Positions 1 to 8,873 of a DNA stretch of 64,000 nt are shown here, piece after piece; positions within the stretch are counted from its first letter, which is position 1; every line of letters begins with the position of its first letter. The position numbers were made by a program, and so were the translations under genes. The notes under the pieces are model-generated. The model saw only the letters and a list, made by a program, of their open reading frames with translations. It did no database searches and had not been told where the DNA came from. The DNA is taken from NCBI RefSeq assembly GCF_900215205.1, contig NZ_OBDY01000022.1:1-64000 (forward strand), given 5' to 3'. The DNA comes from Paractinoplanes atraurantiacus. GTDB lineage: Bacteria; Actinomycetota; Actinomycetes; Mycobacteriales; Micromonosporaceae.

Positions 1-262
1 GCCGCCCCGGGCGTGGCTCGTCCAGCAACCCTTCGAGCCGATCTGCGGCGAACCGGTTACGCCACTTAGTCACCGTGTTCCGGGAGACCCCGAGTTCCTC
101 GGCGATCACCCCGTTCGGCGCACCGGCCGCATCCGCACAGGCCAGCACCACCCGCGACCGCATCGCAATCGCCTGAGCGCTCGACGGACGCCGTAACCAG
201 GCAAGCAACTGCTCCCGCTCATCATCAGTGAGCACGATCGGCACAGCTATCGAGGACGGCAT
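1..262 (-). CDS. IS630-family transposase, N-terminal part (cut by window edge)
   Basis: I translated this directly from the minus strand, starting at ATG 262. The 87 visible residues begin MPSSIAVPIVLTDDEREQLL and contain a helix-turn-helix with EELGVSRNTVTKWRNRF, followed by EGLLDEPRPGR. This is the typical N-terminal DNA-binding region of IS630/Tc1-type transposases. The DDE catalytic half lies beyond base 1, so intactness cannot be judged. A terminal-repeat-like sequence follows at 291-310, in the place expected for the left end of the element. Confidence 0.85.
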   Translation of the reverse strand, partial: MPSSIAVPIVLTDDEREQLLAWLRRPSSAQAIAMRSRVVLACADAAGAPNGVIAEELGVSRNTVTKWRNRFAADRLEGLLDEPRPGR

Positions 263-310
263 ACCACCCACCGTACCCACTGACAACGATCTAACGACTC
301 AGGACACTAG
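1..310 (-). mobile_element. IS630-type insertion sequence, one end
   Basis: The transposase 5' end is followed by 28 bases and then a sequence that reads outward-in as CTAGTGTCCTGAGTCGTTAG on the minus strand (310 to 291). That is the kind of terminal repeat found on IS630 elements, which insert at TA, often within CTAG. CTAG is present at 307-310. The other end lies outside the window. The element boundary at about 309-310 is inferred. Confidence 0.7.
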
Positions 311-372
311 CGAACCGTGCCCCGCGCCCTGCGAACCGTGCCCCGCGCCCTGCGAACCGTGCCCCGCGGCCT
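311..372. repeat. Three-copy 21-base tandem repeat next to the IS end
   Basis: Two perfect 21-base units (311-331, 332-352) and a third partial unit (353-371) share the core CGAACCGTGCCCCGCG. The array begins at the first base after the putative IS end and stops at another CTAG (371-374), followed by GTGACC, which resembles the IS terminus CTAGTGTCC. It could be a target-site duplication scar or a slipped-strand expansion. It codes for nothing obvious. Confidence 0.75.
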
Positions 373-386
373 AGTGACCCCTCGCC

Positions 387-998
387 TTATCGGACATTTC
401 CGTTAAGCCACGCTATAACCGGCTCGCTGGCGCGGAAGAAGTCGACGATCCGCTTCTTGGCGGCGGCCGTGCCCAGCCAGGGCGCGGGCTCCCAGTCCTT
501 CCAGGTGGAGAGTCCCTTGTGGCGCAGCAGGTCGATCCGCGGGTGATCCTTGGGATAGCCACGCGGCGCCGTCTTGAGGCTGTCGTGGCCGACGACACCG
601 ACCTTGCCGTCCGCGATGATCTTCGCGAGCTCGGGCCCGGTCAGGTCGTTGGCCACGGCCCGCCGGTAGCGGTCGAGCTGCTCGGGCTCCATGTGGTAGA
701 TCCCCGAGCCGGCGGCCAGCCCGTCCGCCGAGAGCTGCACGTAACCGCCGAACTCCAGCCAGGCGCCGAGATGCGTCTTGTACGGGGTCTTGTCCTTGCT
801 GAACCGCACGTCCCGGTACGGCCGGAAGATCTTCCCCGGCCCGAACTCCGGCTCCAGCTCGTCCAGCAACTCCTGCATGGGCCCGCGCACCTGCCGCTCG
901 TAGAACTCCAGGTGCGCGGTCCAGTACGTCTTCGAGTTGTCGGCGCTCAACCCGTCGTAGAACTCGAGCGCCTCACTCGGCCAGCCGCGAAAACTCAC
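387..998 (-). CDS. DUF2461 family protein
   Basis: This is a 203-residue cytoplasmic protein without signal peptide or membrane segments. It matches the DUF2461 (TIGR02453) family in length (about 210) and in its hallmark central segment RPYRDVRFSKDKTPYKTHLG near residues 60-78. The function of the family is unknown. The start is a GTG with a weak G-rich upstream region. It lies 12 bases downstream of the secreted-protein gene on the same strand, so the two may be co-transcribed. Family assignment is firm; no role can be given. Confidence 0.85.
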   Translation of the reverse strand: MSFRGWPSEALEFYDGLSADNSKTYWTAHLEFYERQVRGPMQELLDELEPEFGPGKIFRPYRDVRFSKDKTPYKTHLGAWLEFGGYVQLSADGLAAGSGIYHMEPEQLDRYRRAVANDLTGPELAKIIADGKVGVVGHDSLKTAPRGYPKDHPRIDLLRHKGLSTWKDWEPAPWLGTAAAKKRIVDFFRASEPVIAWLNGNVR

Positions 999-1010
999 GG
1001 CCCCAGTTTT

Positions 1011-1421
1011 TCACTTGATGACGCGCACGCTGAAGGTGGGCGAGGTGGTCGTGCCGAGCGCTTCGAAGGAGAACGCCGGCGGGTCGGTGGTCGCGCCGCC
1101 GTTCGTCAGGGCCTGGTTGCCGTACGGGTTCACGTTGAAGCCCTTGTGGCTCACGTTGTAAAGGCCGAAGAGCCACACTTTGTACGCGCCGGAGTCGATC
1201 AGAATGCTGTCGGTCCAGCACTGGCCCTGCGGCACCTGGGTGAGCTTGATCGCGCTGCCGGTACTGGTGACCACCTTCGCGTACGCGGTGTAGTTGCCGT
1301 GGGCGCACACCTGGATCTTCGCGCGGAGCGTGGTGGTCGCGGCCTCGGCCGGTGTGGCGGTGAGAACGCCGCCGAGTAGGGCCGTGGTCACACCGAGGGT
1401 GGCAGTGATGGAGGTACGCAT
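1011..1421 (-). CDS. Small secreted protein of unknown function
   Basis: This 136-residue protein has a clear Sec signal peptide: a short MRTS start, a hydrophobic core and ATPAEA before the mature chain. The mature part of about 105 residues is rich in beta-prone Thr/Val/Gly and has two cysteines (VCAHGNY and GQCWTD) that could form a disulfide. I chose ATG 1421 because a GAGGG ribosome site lies just upstream and the signal peptide begins there; the longer open frame is non-coding. I do not recognise the family. It may share a transcript with the DUF2461 gene 12 bases downstream. Confidence 0.7.
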   Translation of the reverse strand: MRTSITATLGVTTALLGGVLTATPAEAATTTLRAKIQVCAHGNYTAYAKVVTSTGSAIKLTQVPQGQCWTDSILIDSGAYKVWLFGLYNVSHKGFNVNPYGNQALTNGGATTDPPAFSFEALGTTTSPTFSVRVIK

Positions 1422-1452
1422 GCCCTCTACCACGGGCCGAGAAGCCCGGAGT

Positions 1453-2352
1453 TCACCGCGCGGCGCTGATGAACAGCTCCACCAGGTCGAGGGTGGCCTC
1501 GCCGGTCCAGACGATCGAGGCGAGGGCCAGGGCGACCGGGATCGCGTACAGGACACGTGGCGCCTTGCCCGTGCTCGGCTGAAGGAGCCGGGCCACCCGG
1601 CGGGGCACGACGCCGCCGGCCGCGGCCGCGTGCAGGTGGGCCGGGGTGCGTGGTGCGACGCCGGCCAGAGCCGCGGCTCCGATCGCCCGCGCCACCAGGC
1701 TCCGGCTGCCCAGGTCGGCGGCGGCGCGCTCGTCGGCCGCCCGCTCAATCAGGTAGTCGACGTGCCGGCCCACCCACCACAGCGCCGGATGCGCGGCCAC
1801 CGCGAGGTCGGCCGCCCGGGCCAGGCGGTGGTGGCGCTCGGTCAGGTGGGCGTTCTCGTGGGCGAGCAACGCCTCGAACTGCCGCTCGGTGAGCGCCTCG
1901 CGCATCCCGGTCGTGACCACGATCCGGCCCGGCCGCCCCGGCACCGCGAACGCCCGCGCCTCGTCGTCGTCGACCATGACCAGCCCGCCGGCGTCACCGC
2001 CGTCCGGGATCATCGCCAGCACCCGCCGGTGCCTCCTGAGCCGCCACACCAGGGCGATGACGGCGTACGCCAGAAGCGCGATGCTCAGCCACGGCACGAA
2101 CGGCACCCGCTCGGTGTCCTCGTAGACGACCCGCGTCGACCACCCGAGCGCCCCGCCCACGAGCGGAATCTCGGCCACCGCGTGCAGCGCGAACAGCACC
2201 AGGTTGAACGTGCTGGCCGCCGCCACGGCAAGGGCCGACCAGGCCACGGCCCGCGCGGCCGCGAAGGGCGCGAGCCGGTCGGCCAGCCACCGCACCGCCA
2301 GCACCACCAGCGGCGGCACCACGACCACGGACCAGAGGAAGTGGTCCAACAT
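1453..2352 (-). CDS. M56 family membrane metallopeptidase (BlaR1/MecR1-like)
   Basis: This 299-residue protein has N-terminal hydrophobic helices (residues about 5-25, 35-60 and 85-105), a cytoplasmic zinc-peptidase segment with HENAH at residues 165-169, and a C-terminal hydrophobic helix near 270-295. This is the actinobacterial short M56 layout, without the penicillin-sensor domain of BlaR1. Start ATG 2352 follows a strong GGAGGGGGAG ribosome site; the open frame further upstream is spurious. Such genes usually sit beside a BlaI/MecI-type repressor that the peptidase controls, but none is adjacent here. Substrate unknown. Confidence 0.85.
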   Translation of the reverse strand: MLDHFLWSVVVVPPLVVLAVRWLADRLAPFAAARAVAWSALAVAAASTFNLVLFALHAVAEIPLVGGALGWSTRVVYEDTERVPFVPWLSIALLAYAVIALVWRLRRHRRVLAMIPDGGDAGGLVMVDDDEARAFAVPGRPGRIVVTTGMREALTERQFEALLAHENAHLTERHHRLARAADLAVAAHPALWWVGRHVDYLIERAADERAAADLGSRSLVARAIGAAALAGVAPRTPAHLHAAAAGGVVPRRVARLLQPSTGKAPRVLYAIPVALALASIVWTGEATLDLVELFISAAR

Positions 2353-2399
2353 GACGCTCTCCCCCTCCATCGGCTCACCCGACTGTACGAGAGAGGGGG

Positions 2400-3383
2400 T
2401 CAGGGAGCCACTGCCGGGAACGTCACACGCAGATCGCCGAGAAACGCGAGGTAGTGGTCCCGGCCGTGGGCGACCGCCGCCGACTCCACGGCGGCCACCG
2501 CCGCCACCAGCGGAGGGGCAGAGGAGACATCGTTGAGCGCGGAGAGGCCGTAGAACTCGACGATCCACTCCCCCGTGTCTTCGTCGCCGCCGGGCTGGAA
2601 GGGAGGCAGGTGCGGTACGGGTGTCCTTGTCGGCACGTTCTCGATGGCCGACATCCAGCCGTGCTCCTCGTCGAACGGCGCCGGAAGCGGCTCGCCGGCC
2701 CGCAGAGCGGCGACGGCCGGCGCGACCGTAGGGTGTTCGGCCAGCCCAGCCTGGGTCACCGCCCGCAGCGCTGCCCACCGGGCGATGTCACGCAGGGTGT
2801 CGTCATCAAGCTCGGACAGCGCGATGACCAGGTCCCGGTCGAGCAGGACCATGCCGGCGGTGCAGCCGTCGGCGGCTCGGAGCCGGGCGTTGGGCGTTCG
2901 GCCGTACTTGTTCAGAAAATACTGTTCGTCCTCGGTGTCGCTGGTCTGGCGCAGGATCCGGTCGGGCGACGGCGGGGCCGGCCAGAACTGGAGCAGGTAG
3001 AAGTCGACCGGGTCGGCACCCTCGTCGAGCTGGTCGACGTCGCGGCCCTCGTCGATGCCGCGGGCGCAGTAGCGGACCCGATAGTCGCCGGGCGGCACGG
3101 GCAGCTCATAGCCGTCGCTCTCCCAGCCCGCCAACCGGACTCCACCGGGCTGGGCGGCGAAGGAGACCTCGACCGCCTCCTCCCACTCCTCCCCCAGCGG
3201 CGGCTCGGTGGCGTGCACCTCCACGTCCAGGCCCACCTCGCCGAAGCGCAGGCCGGTCATGAGGAACAGCGCTCCGGGGACGGCCGCGCCGCAGAGCCCG
3301 TTCGCCTGACCCGCGAACGCCTGTTTAATGTCCGGCTCGGCGTCGCCACTGAGCACGTACATCTGGGCATAGTCGACCCTCAT
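2400..3383 (-). CDS. Hypothetical protein, 327 residues
   Basis: This is an acidic soluble protein with no signal peptide or membrane span. The first half (MRVDYAQMYVLSG onward) is predicted beta-rich and has the phrase VPPGDYRVRYCARGIDEGRD, reminiscent of actinobacterial immunity- or DUF-type beta domains. The second half (about residues 180-327) is helical and may be a separate domain. ATG 3383 is preferred because GGAAAG lies upstream. It lies 47 bases upstream of the M56 gene on the same strand. The family is not recognised and no function is proposed. Confidence 0.65.
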   Translation of the reverse strand: MRVDYAQMYVLSGDAEPDIKQAFAGQANGLCGAAVPGALFLMTGLRFGEVGLDVEVHATEPPLGEEWEEAVEVSFAAQPGGVRLAGWESDGYELPVPPGDYRVRYCARGIDEGRDVDQLDEGADPVDFYLLQFWPAPPSPDRILRQTSDTEDEQYFLNKYGRTPNARLRAADGCTAGMVLLDRDLVIALSELDDDTLRDIARWAALRAVTQAGLAEHPTVAPAVAALRAGEPLPAPFDEEHGWMSAIENVPTRTPVPHLPPFQPGGDEDTGEWIVEFYGLSALNDVSSAPPLVAAVAAVESAAVAHGRDHYLAFLGDLRVTFPAVAP

Positions 3384-3511
3384 CCCGATGATCTTTCCAG
3401 AAACAAGGTATTGACATGCATGAATCAACGGCGTAAACCGTTGTTAACGTTCACAGACGCGTGACTCCCCGAGTGGCGAGAGCTGCTCCGCGCGTAGCGA
3501 AAGGGGTAATC

Positions 3512-4975
3512 ATGAAACTGTGGCGAACGGCGGCGGTGCTGCTGCTGACGGCCGGCGGGCTGGTGGCCGGGGGCAGCGCGGCCAGCGCGGCCGGCACCGG
3601 GCCGTGTGACATCTACGCCGGTGGCGGCACGCCCTGTGTGGCGGCGCACAGCACGACCCGGGCACTCTTCGGGTCGTACGGCGGATCGCTCTACCAGGTT
3701 CGGCGATGGTCGGACGGCGCCACCTCGAACATCGGGGTGCTCAGCGCCGGCGGCTACGCCAACGCCGCCACCCAGGACTCGTTCTGCTCGGGCACCTACT
3801 GCACGATCGTGCGGATCTACGACCAGACCTCGCGGCACAACGACCTCACCATCGCGCCCGGCGGCGGCGCCAACCCGACCGCCGACCAGGGGGCCAACGC
3901 CGCCGCGCTGCCCGTGACGGCCGGTGGGCACAAGGTCTACGGCGTCTACATCTCGGCCGGCAACGGCTATCGCAACAACGCCACCAACGGCATCGCCACC
4001 GGCAGCGCGCCCGAGGGCATGTACATGGTCACTGAGGGCACGCACGTCAACGACCGGTGCTGCTTCGACTACGGCAACGCCGAGACCAACAACATGGACA
4101 CCGGCAACGGCGACATGGACGCCATCTACTTCGGCAACCTCTGCTGGTTCTCGCCCTGCTCGGCCGGGCCGCGCGTGGCCGCCGACCTGGAGAACGGCCT
4201 GTTCGCCGGCGGCAACGGGTCGTGGACGGCCAACACCGGGCGCAACAGCGCCTTCGTCACGGCGGTTCTCAAGAACAACGGCACTTCGACGTACGCCATC
4301 AAGGACGGCAACGCGCAGTCGGGCGGCCTGAAGACCCAGTACAACGGGTCGCTGCCGACGCAGTCCGGATACAACCCGATGACCAAGCAGGGCGCGATCA
4401 TCCTCGGCATCGGCGGCGACAACAGCAACGGCTCGGTCGGCTCGTTCTTCGAGGGCGTCATGACCAGCGGATATCCGTCCGACGCGACCGAGAACTCCGT
4501 ACAGGCCAATATCGTCTCGGTCGGCTACGGCAAGAGCGTGACATTCCCGGCCAACGGGGCCACCTATCGCCTGACCAACCTGGCCGCCGGCAAGGTTCTC
4601 GACGCGGTCAACTGCGGCACCGCCAACGGCACCGGCGTGCAGGTGTGGCAGTCGCTGGGCAATACCTGCCAGCAGTGGCGCTTCAACAGTGTGGGCGCTA
4701 ACAAATGGACGATCACCAATGTTAACAGCGGCAAGGTGCTCGACGCCGTGAACTGCGGCCTGGCCCTCGGCACCGCGGTCAACCTGTGGCAGTCGCTCGG
4801 CAACACGTGCCAGCAGTGGGCGGTCATCCCGGCCGGCAACGGGCGGTACGAACTGGTCGTCGAGAACAGCGGCATGGTCCTCGACGATCAGAACTGCGGC
4901 ACCGCGAACGGCACGAAGGCCCAGCTCTGGATGTGGTTGAACAACACCTGCCAGCTCTGGGCCATCGCACCTTAG
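3512..4975 (+). CDS. Secreted alpha-L-arabinofuranosidase, GH54 with C-terminal ricin-type lectin domain
   Basis: A 487-residue exoenzyme that would release arabinose from arabinoxylan or arabinan. Residues 1 to about 27 form a signal peptide ending ASAAG. Residues about 30-340 match the GH54 (ArbFB) catalytic domain, beginning PCDIYAGGGTPCVAAHSTTR and containing ADLENGLFAGG, the region of the family's catalytic Glu, and GGDNSNGSVGSFFEG. Residues about 350-487 form a ricin-B/CBM13 module with three repeats, each ending in CQQW or CQLW. ATG 3512 follows an AAAGGGG ribosome site. Its stop overlaps the stop of the convergent anti-sigma gene (4972-4975). It fits with the GH120-like gene at 23.6 kb. 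Confidence 0.9.
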   Translation: MKLWRTAAVLLLTAGGLVAGGSAASAAGTGPCDIYAGGGTPCVAAHSTTRALFGSYGGSLYQVRRWSDGATSNIGVLSAGGYANAATQDSFCSGTYCTIVRIYDQTSRHNDLTIAPGGGANPTADQGANAAALPVTAGGHKVYGVYISAGNGYRNNATNGIATGSAPEGMYMVTEGTHVNDRCCFDYGNAETNNMDTGNGDMDAIYFGNLCWFSPCSAGPRVAADLENGLFAGGNGSWTANTGRNSAFVTAVLKNNGTSTYAIKDGNAQSGGLKTQYNGSLPTQSGYNPMTKQGAIILGIGGDNSNGSVGSFFEGVMTSGYPSDATENSVQANIVSVGYGKSVTFPANGATYRLTNLAAGKVLDAVNCGTANGTGVQVWQSLGNTCQQWRFNSVGANKWTITNVNSGKVLDAVNCGLALGTAVNLWQSLGNTCQQWAVIPAGNGRYELVVENSGMVLDDQNCGTANGTKAQLWMWLNNTCQLWAIAP

Positions 4976-5667
4976 ACGTCGACGCTGGTGAACTGCTTTC
5001 CGGCCGTGTTCACGACCCGGACCGACGCGACGTCGGAGGGGTCGATCAGCGCACTGCCGTTGAGCGTGGTGCCACCGGCCTCACCGGCCGGCGACACGAT
5101 CCAACTGCCGGCCTGGACGGCGTAGCCGTCCTTGGCCACCACTTCGAGAATGCACCGCTCACCAGCCGGAATGCCGGACACCGCGGCCGTGACCCGCACC
5201 CACCCGGGCGCGGGGGCCACCGCCGCGGTGATCCGGGCTCCGGTGGTGGGGTCGACCGCCGTCCCGGTACGCGTCCCGGGAACGTCGGTGGGAACGGATG
5301 CGATCGGCGGCTGCGCGGTGGGGGTTTCGGGAGCGGTGGCGCGACCGGCGAGCACCCCGGCCCCGATGACCGCGACGGCGACGACCGCGGCGGCCGACGC
5401 GAGCAGCGCCCTCGATCGGTGGCGCTGCCCTGACGATTCCTGGCGTACCTGACGCAGCGTGCGCTGCAGCAGGAGGTCACCGCCGTCGGGCGGTCCCTCC
5501 ATCAGCATGGCCTCGGGCACCGACTCCAGCGCCGTCCGCCAGCTCCGCAACGATTCGACCTCGTCACGGCACCGGGCACAGCCTGACAAATGCCCCTCGA
5601 CCTCCCGGCGCTGCTCCGGGCTGAGTGTCTCGACGAGATAGCCGGCGAGATCGACGTGCTCGCTCAT
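4972..5667 (-). CDS. Zinc-binding anti-sigma factor-like membrane protein (orphan)
   Basis: This 231-residue protein has an N-terminal ZAS zinc finger with His26, Cys30 and Cys33 (HLSGCARC), a single membrane helix at about residues 88-110 and a Thr/Pro-rich extracytoplasmic domain. Such proteins hold an ECF sigma factor inactive at the membrane. Start ATG 5667 has an excellent GGGAGGTGA ribosome site. The partner sigma factor that normally precedes it in the same operon is absent; the upstream neighbour is a DUF1996 gene 51 bases away. It may act on a sigma factor encoded elsewhere. Confidence 0.8.
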   Translation of the reverse strand: MSEHVDLAGYLVETLSPEQRREVEGHLSGCARCRDEVESLRSWRTALESVPEAMLMEGPPDGGDLLLQRTLRQVRQESSGQRHRSRALLASAAAVVAVAVIGAGVLAGRATAPETPTAQPPIASVPTDVPGTRTGTAVDPTTGARITAAVAPAPGWVRVTAAVSGIPAGERCILEVVAKDGYAVQAGSWIVSPAGEAGGTTLNGSALIDPSDVASVRVVNTAGKQFTSVDV

Positions 5668-5718
5668 GTTTCACCTCCCTACAGACGCTAGAGACACGAC
5701 GTGCGTACGCCTCGCGGT

Positions 5719-6666
5719 TCATCCTGATCTCGAACCGGCGGTGTCGTCGCACGCCCGTCCCGCGTTCAGGCAGGTCACGACCCGTTCCATCAGGGCGTCG
5801 GGCATGAGGTTGACCATGAAGCCGTGGTCGGTGAGCGGGCTGTAGCGCTGCCCGTCGAAGGCGTCGATGCGATAGCGGCGGCCGGCCGGCACGGCGTACG
5901 TCATCGAGATCTCGAGATGGGGAACCGCGAAGGTGCCGGCCGGGCATCCGCCGCCGGCCGCCGGGAAGGCCATCTGCTGCCGGTGGTTGGGACTGTCCAG
6001 CTGGCGGCCGTCCCAGCAGCTCGGGAAATCGAAGATCCTGACCACCTCGGCGCCGTCGTCGCAGATCGGGTACTTCATGGTCGTGCGATCCGGCGTGTTC
6101 GAGCAAGACCAGACAGCACGGGCCAGACCATTCTTATTGGTGTACGCGTACGCGTCGCCCACGGCCGCCACGAGCAGGCGCGGCATGGCCACGACCGGTC
6201 CGCGTAGGTTGCCCAGATATCGCATGGTCAGCGAGGTCGGGACCAGCGCCGGGCCGTGATGGTCCGTCGAGCCGCCGAGGCGCAGCACCGGCCAGTAGTA
6301 CGTGGACGCGTCACCGTTCGTACAACTGGTGGGCTGCCCTGGAAGATCCTCCACGCTGGAGACCGGCCCGACGCCGAGGTTGCCGATGAAGTCGTGCTCA
6401 TGGTGGGCCGGTCCGGCGACGCCCGGCGAGACGACCGGATTGCCGGTGTTGCGGTGGCCGTCCTGGTTGCGGCCGCAATCCCAGGTGTACGAGCCGGTGG
6501 AGGCTCCCGCCACGGGTTTCGCCGCCGCGGGCACCCGCGCGGCGTCCGACATGGACGTGTAGAAGGCGCGGTCCGCATCCCGTACACCCAAATAAGCGGC
6601 CGAAGCGCCCAGAACGACCACCGCCAGCACGGCCTCGAGCCTGAGCCAGGGCCGTCCCATCGACAT
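5719..6666 (-). CDS. DUF1996 domain exported protein
   Basis: This 315-residue protein has an uncleaved or cleavable N-terminal hydrophobic segment (about residues 10-27), so it is exported or anchored. The rest matches DUF1996: WDCGRNQDGHRNTGN, HHEHDFIGN, an internal SCWDGRQLD, and many conserved His/Cys/Trp residues. DUF1996 occurs in actinobacterial and fungal secreted proteins, often next to carbohydrate-active modules; its activity is unknown. An alternative start is the ATG at 6660. It may be co-transcribed with the downstream anti-sigma gene. Confidence 0.8.
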   Translation of the reverse strand: MSMGRPWLRLEAVLAVVVLGASAAYLGVRDADRAFYTSMSDAARVPAAAKPVAGASTGSYTWDCGRNQDGHRNTGNPVVSPGVAGPAHHEHDFIGNLGVGPVSSVEDLPGQPTSCTNGDASTYYWPVLRLGGSTDHHGPALVPTSLTMRYLGNLRGPVVAMPRLLVAAVGDAYAYTNKNGLARAVWSCSNTPDRTTMKYPICDDGAEVVRIFDFPSCWDGRQLDSPNHRQQMAFPAAGGGCPAGTFAVPHLEISMTYAVPAGRRYRIDAFDGQRYSPLTDHGFMVNLMPDALMERVVTCLNAGRACDDTAGSRSG

Positions 6667-6803
6667 GTCTCTACGGTACGCAGCGCGTCGCCATGGTCAC
6701 TGTCCGATGCAGAATTTTCTCGCTGGGAAAACTTGCACGTTGGGCACGTATTGAGGAAAGCTTGTCTGTGGCATTCATCGAATCCTGGAGAAAGGCACGT
6801 GCC

Positions 6804-7271
6804 ATGGACGGCGCCACGCAGGCGGTAGCCGAACGCCTGCAGGACCTGCTCAAGGTCACCCGGCTGCTCAAGCACCAGCGGACGGCGGAACGGCCGGCGA
6901 TCCCGGCCGGACTGGTCGGGCTGCTGGCCCACATCGACCGCACCCCCGCCGGCTGTCACGCCCGCGAGCTGGCCCTGCACGCCGCGCTCGACCCGTCGAC
7001 GATCAGCCGTGCCGTGGCCACCCTCGTCACCGACGGCCTGGTGGCCCGCGAGCCCGACCCGCACGACGGGCGGGCCAGCGTCCTCGTCGTGACCGACAAG
7101 GGCCACGCCGCGATGGAAGAGGCCATGCGGTGGTACGGGAGCCGGATCGAACAGGCGCTGGCCGACTGGACCCCCGACGAGATCGCGACGTTCAGCCACG
7201 GACTCGACCGCTTCACCCGGGCGCTCGGCGGCGCCACCACCTCGCACGTCACCACGGAGGCCGCGGCATGA
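6804..7271 (+). CDS. MarR family transcriptional regulator
   Basis: This 155-residue protein has a winged-helix DNA-binding domain (CHARELALHAALDPSTISRAVATLV, then wing EPDPHDGRAS) and the terminal helices used for dimerisation. ATG 6804 is chosen because GGAGAAAGG sits 8 bases upstream; an in-frame extension to 6693 lacks such a site. Its stop codon overlaps the start of the MFS gene (ATGA), so the two are translationally coupled. By analogy with similar pairs it probably represses the pump and is released by a pump substrate. Confidence 0.9.
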   Translation: MDGATQAVAERLQDLLKVTRLLKHQRTAERPAIPAGLVGLLAHIDRTPAGCHARELALHAALDPSTISRAVATLVTDGLVAREPDPHDGRASVLVVTDKGHAAMEEAMRWYGSRIEQALADWTPDEIATFSHGLDRFTRALGGATTSHVTTEAAA

Positions 7272-8872
7272 CCACAGCACCACCCGCACCGTCGAACCAC
7301 CGGCAGACCCTCGAGGCCCTCAGCGGCCTGCTGCTGGTGCTGTTCGTCGCGATGCTCAGCAGCACGGTCGTGTCGACCGCGCTGCCGAAGATCATCGGCT
7401 CGCTCAACGGGTCGCAGACCCAGTACACCTGGGTGGTCACGGCCACCCTGCTCACGGCCACCGCGACCACGCCCATCTGGGGCAAGCTGGCCGACCTGTT
7501 CAGCAAGAAGCTGCTGATCCAGCTCTCCATCGTCATCTTCGTGGCCGGCTCGGTGGTGGCCGGCTTCAGCCAGTCGGCCGGCGCGCTGATCGGCGCCCGC
7601 GCCTTCCAGGGCATCGGCGTCGGCGGCCTGCAGGCCCTGGTCCAGGTCGCGATCGCCGCGATGATCCCGCCGCGCGAGCGCGGCCGCTACAACGGCTATC
7701 TGGGCGGCGTCATGGCCCTGGCCACCGTCGGTGGCCCGCTGCTGGGCGGCCTGATCGTCGACACCTCCTGGCTGGGCTGGCGCTGGTGCTTCTTCATCGG
7801 CGTCCCGGTCGCGATCATCGCGCTGGTCCTGCTCCAGTTCACCCTGAACCTGCCGGTCATCCGCCGCGAGAACGTGAAGATCGACTACCTGGGCGCGACC
7901 CTGATCGCGGCCGGCGTCAGCCTGCTGCTCATCTGGATCTCGTTCGTGGACAGCTCGTTCGCCTGGCTCTCGTGGCAGACGTACACCATGGTCGGCGGAA
8001 CGATCGTCCTGCTCGCCCTGGCCGTGCTCGTGGAGTCGCGCGCCAAGGAACCGATCGTGCCGCTGCCGATCATCCGTGAGCGCAACACGGCCCTGGCCAT
8101 CCTGGCCAGCCTCGCGGTCGGCATGGCCATGTTCGGCGGCGCCGTCTTCCTCGGCCAGTACTTCCAGATCGGCCGCGGCTACAGCCCGACCGAGGCCGGC
8201 CTGCTGACCATCCCGCTGATGGCCGGCGTGCTCGTCACCTCGATCATCTCCGGGCGCCTCATCACCGCCAGCGGCAAGATCAAGCCGTACATCGTGGCCG
8301 GCGCGATCGCCCTGGTCGGCGGCTTCGTGGTGCTCTCGCCGATCGACCACGAGACGCCGCTGTGGTACATGGGCATCGGCATGTTCCTGGTCGGCGCCGG
8401 CGTCGGCATGAGCATGCAGAACCTGGTGCTGGCGGTGCAGAACAGCGTCTCGCTCAAGGACATCGGCGCGGCCAGCTCGACGGTGGCGTTCTTCCGCTCC
8501 CTGGGCGGCACGATCGGCGTCTCGGTCCTGGGCGCCGTGCTGGCCCGCCGCGTGGCCGACCAGATCACCGAGGGCCTGACCGCGGCCGGCATCCCGGCCA
8601 CGGGCGGCGGCGACGGTAGCAGCAGCCTGAATCTGGCCGCCCTGCCCGAGCCGATCGTGCGCATCGTCCGCGCCGCCTACGGTGACGCGACCGGCCACAT
8701 CTTCCTGATCTCGGCCATCATCGGCGTCGTCGGCATCATCGCCGCCCTCGCCCTGCGCCCGGTCATGCTCCGCACGAGCATCGACCTGCCGGACGAGCTG
8801 AAGTCGGCCGCGGTGGCGGCCGACGCCATCGACGGCTCGGGTATCGACATCGCCCGCACTCCCAGTCGTTAG
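7268..8872 (+). CDS. MFS multidrug efflux transporter, DHA2/EmrB-QacA type (14 TM)
   Basis: This 534-residue integral membrane protein has about 14 hydrophobic helices, the 14-TM drug:H+ antiporter layout. Family signatures include a motif-A-like loop GKLADLFSKK after TM2, ALIGARAFQGIGVGGLQALV, and motif C in TM5 (ALATVGGPLLGGLIVD). It probably exports hydrophobic toxic compounds across the cytoplasmic membrane. It starts inside the stop codon of the upstream MarR gene, which is its likely regulator. Substrate cannot be predicted. Confidence 0.92.
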   Translation: MTTAPPAPSNHRQTLEALSGLLLVLFVAMLSSTVVSTALPKIIGSLNGSQTQYTWVVTATLLTATATTPIWGKLADLFSKKLLIQLSIVIFVAGSVVAGFSQSAGALIGARAFQGIGVGGLQALVQVAIAAMIPPRERGRYNGYLGGVMALATVGGPLLGGLIVDTSWLGWRWCFFIGVPVAIIALVLLQFTLNLPVIRRENVKIDYLGATLIAAGVSLLLIWISFVDSSFAWLSWQTYTMVGGTIVLLALAVLVESRAKEPIVPLPIIRERNTALAILASLAVGMAMFGGAVFLGQYFQIGRGYSPTEAGLLTIPLMAGVLVTSIISGRLITASGKIKPYIVAGAIALVGGFVVLSPIDHETPLWYMGIGMFLVGAGVGMSMQNLVLAVQNSVSLKDIGAASSTVAFFRSLGGTIGVSVLGAVLARRVADQITEGLTAAGIPATGGGDGSSSLNLAALPEPIVRIVRAAYGDATGHIFLISAIIGVVGIIAALALRPVMLRTSIDLPDELKSAAVAADAIDGSGIDIARTPSR

Positions 8873-8873
8873 T

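Noticed and set aside
7130..7267. N-terminal extension of the MFS gene
   Set aside because: The overlap with the MarR stop (ATGA at 7268) and the family N-terminus support the start at 7268.
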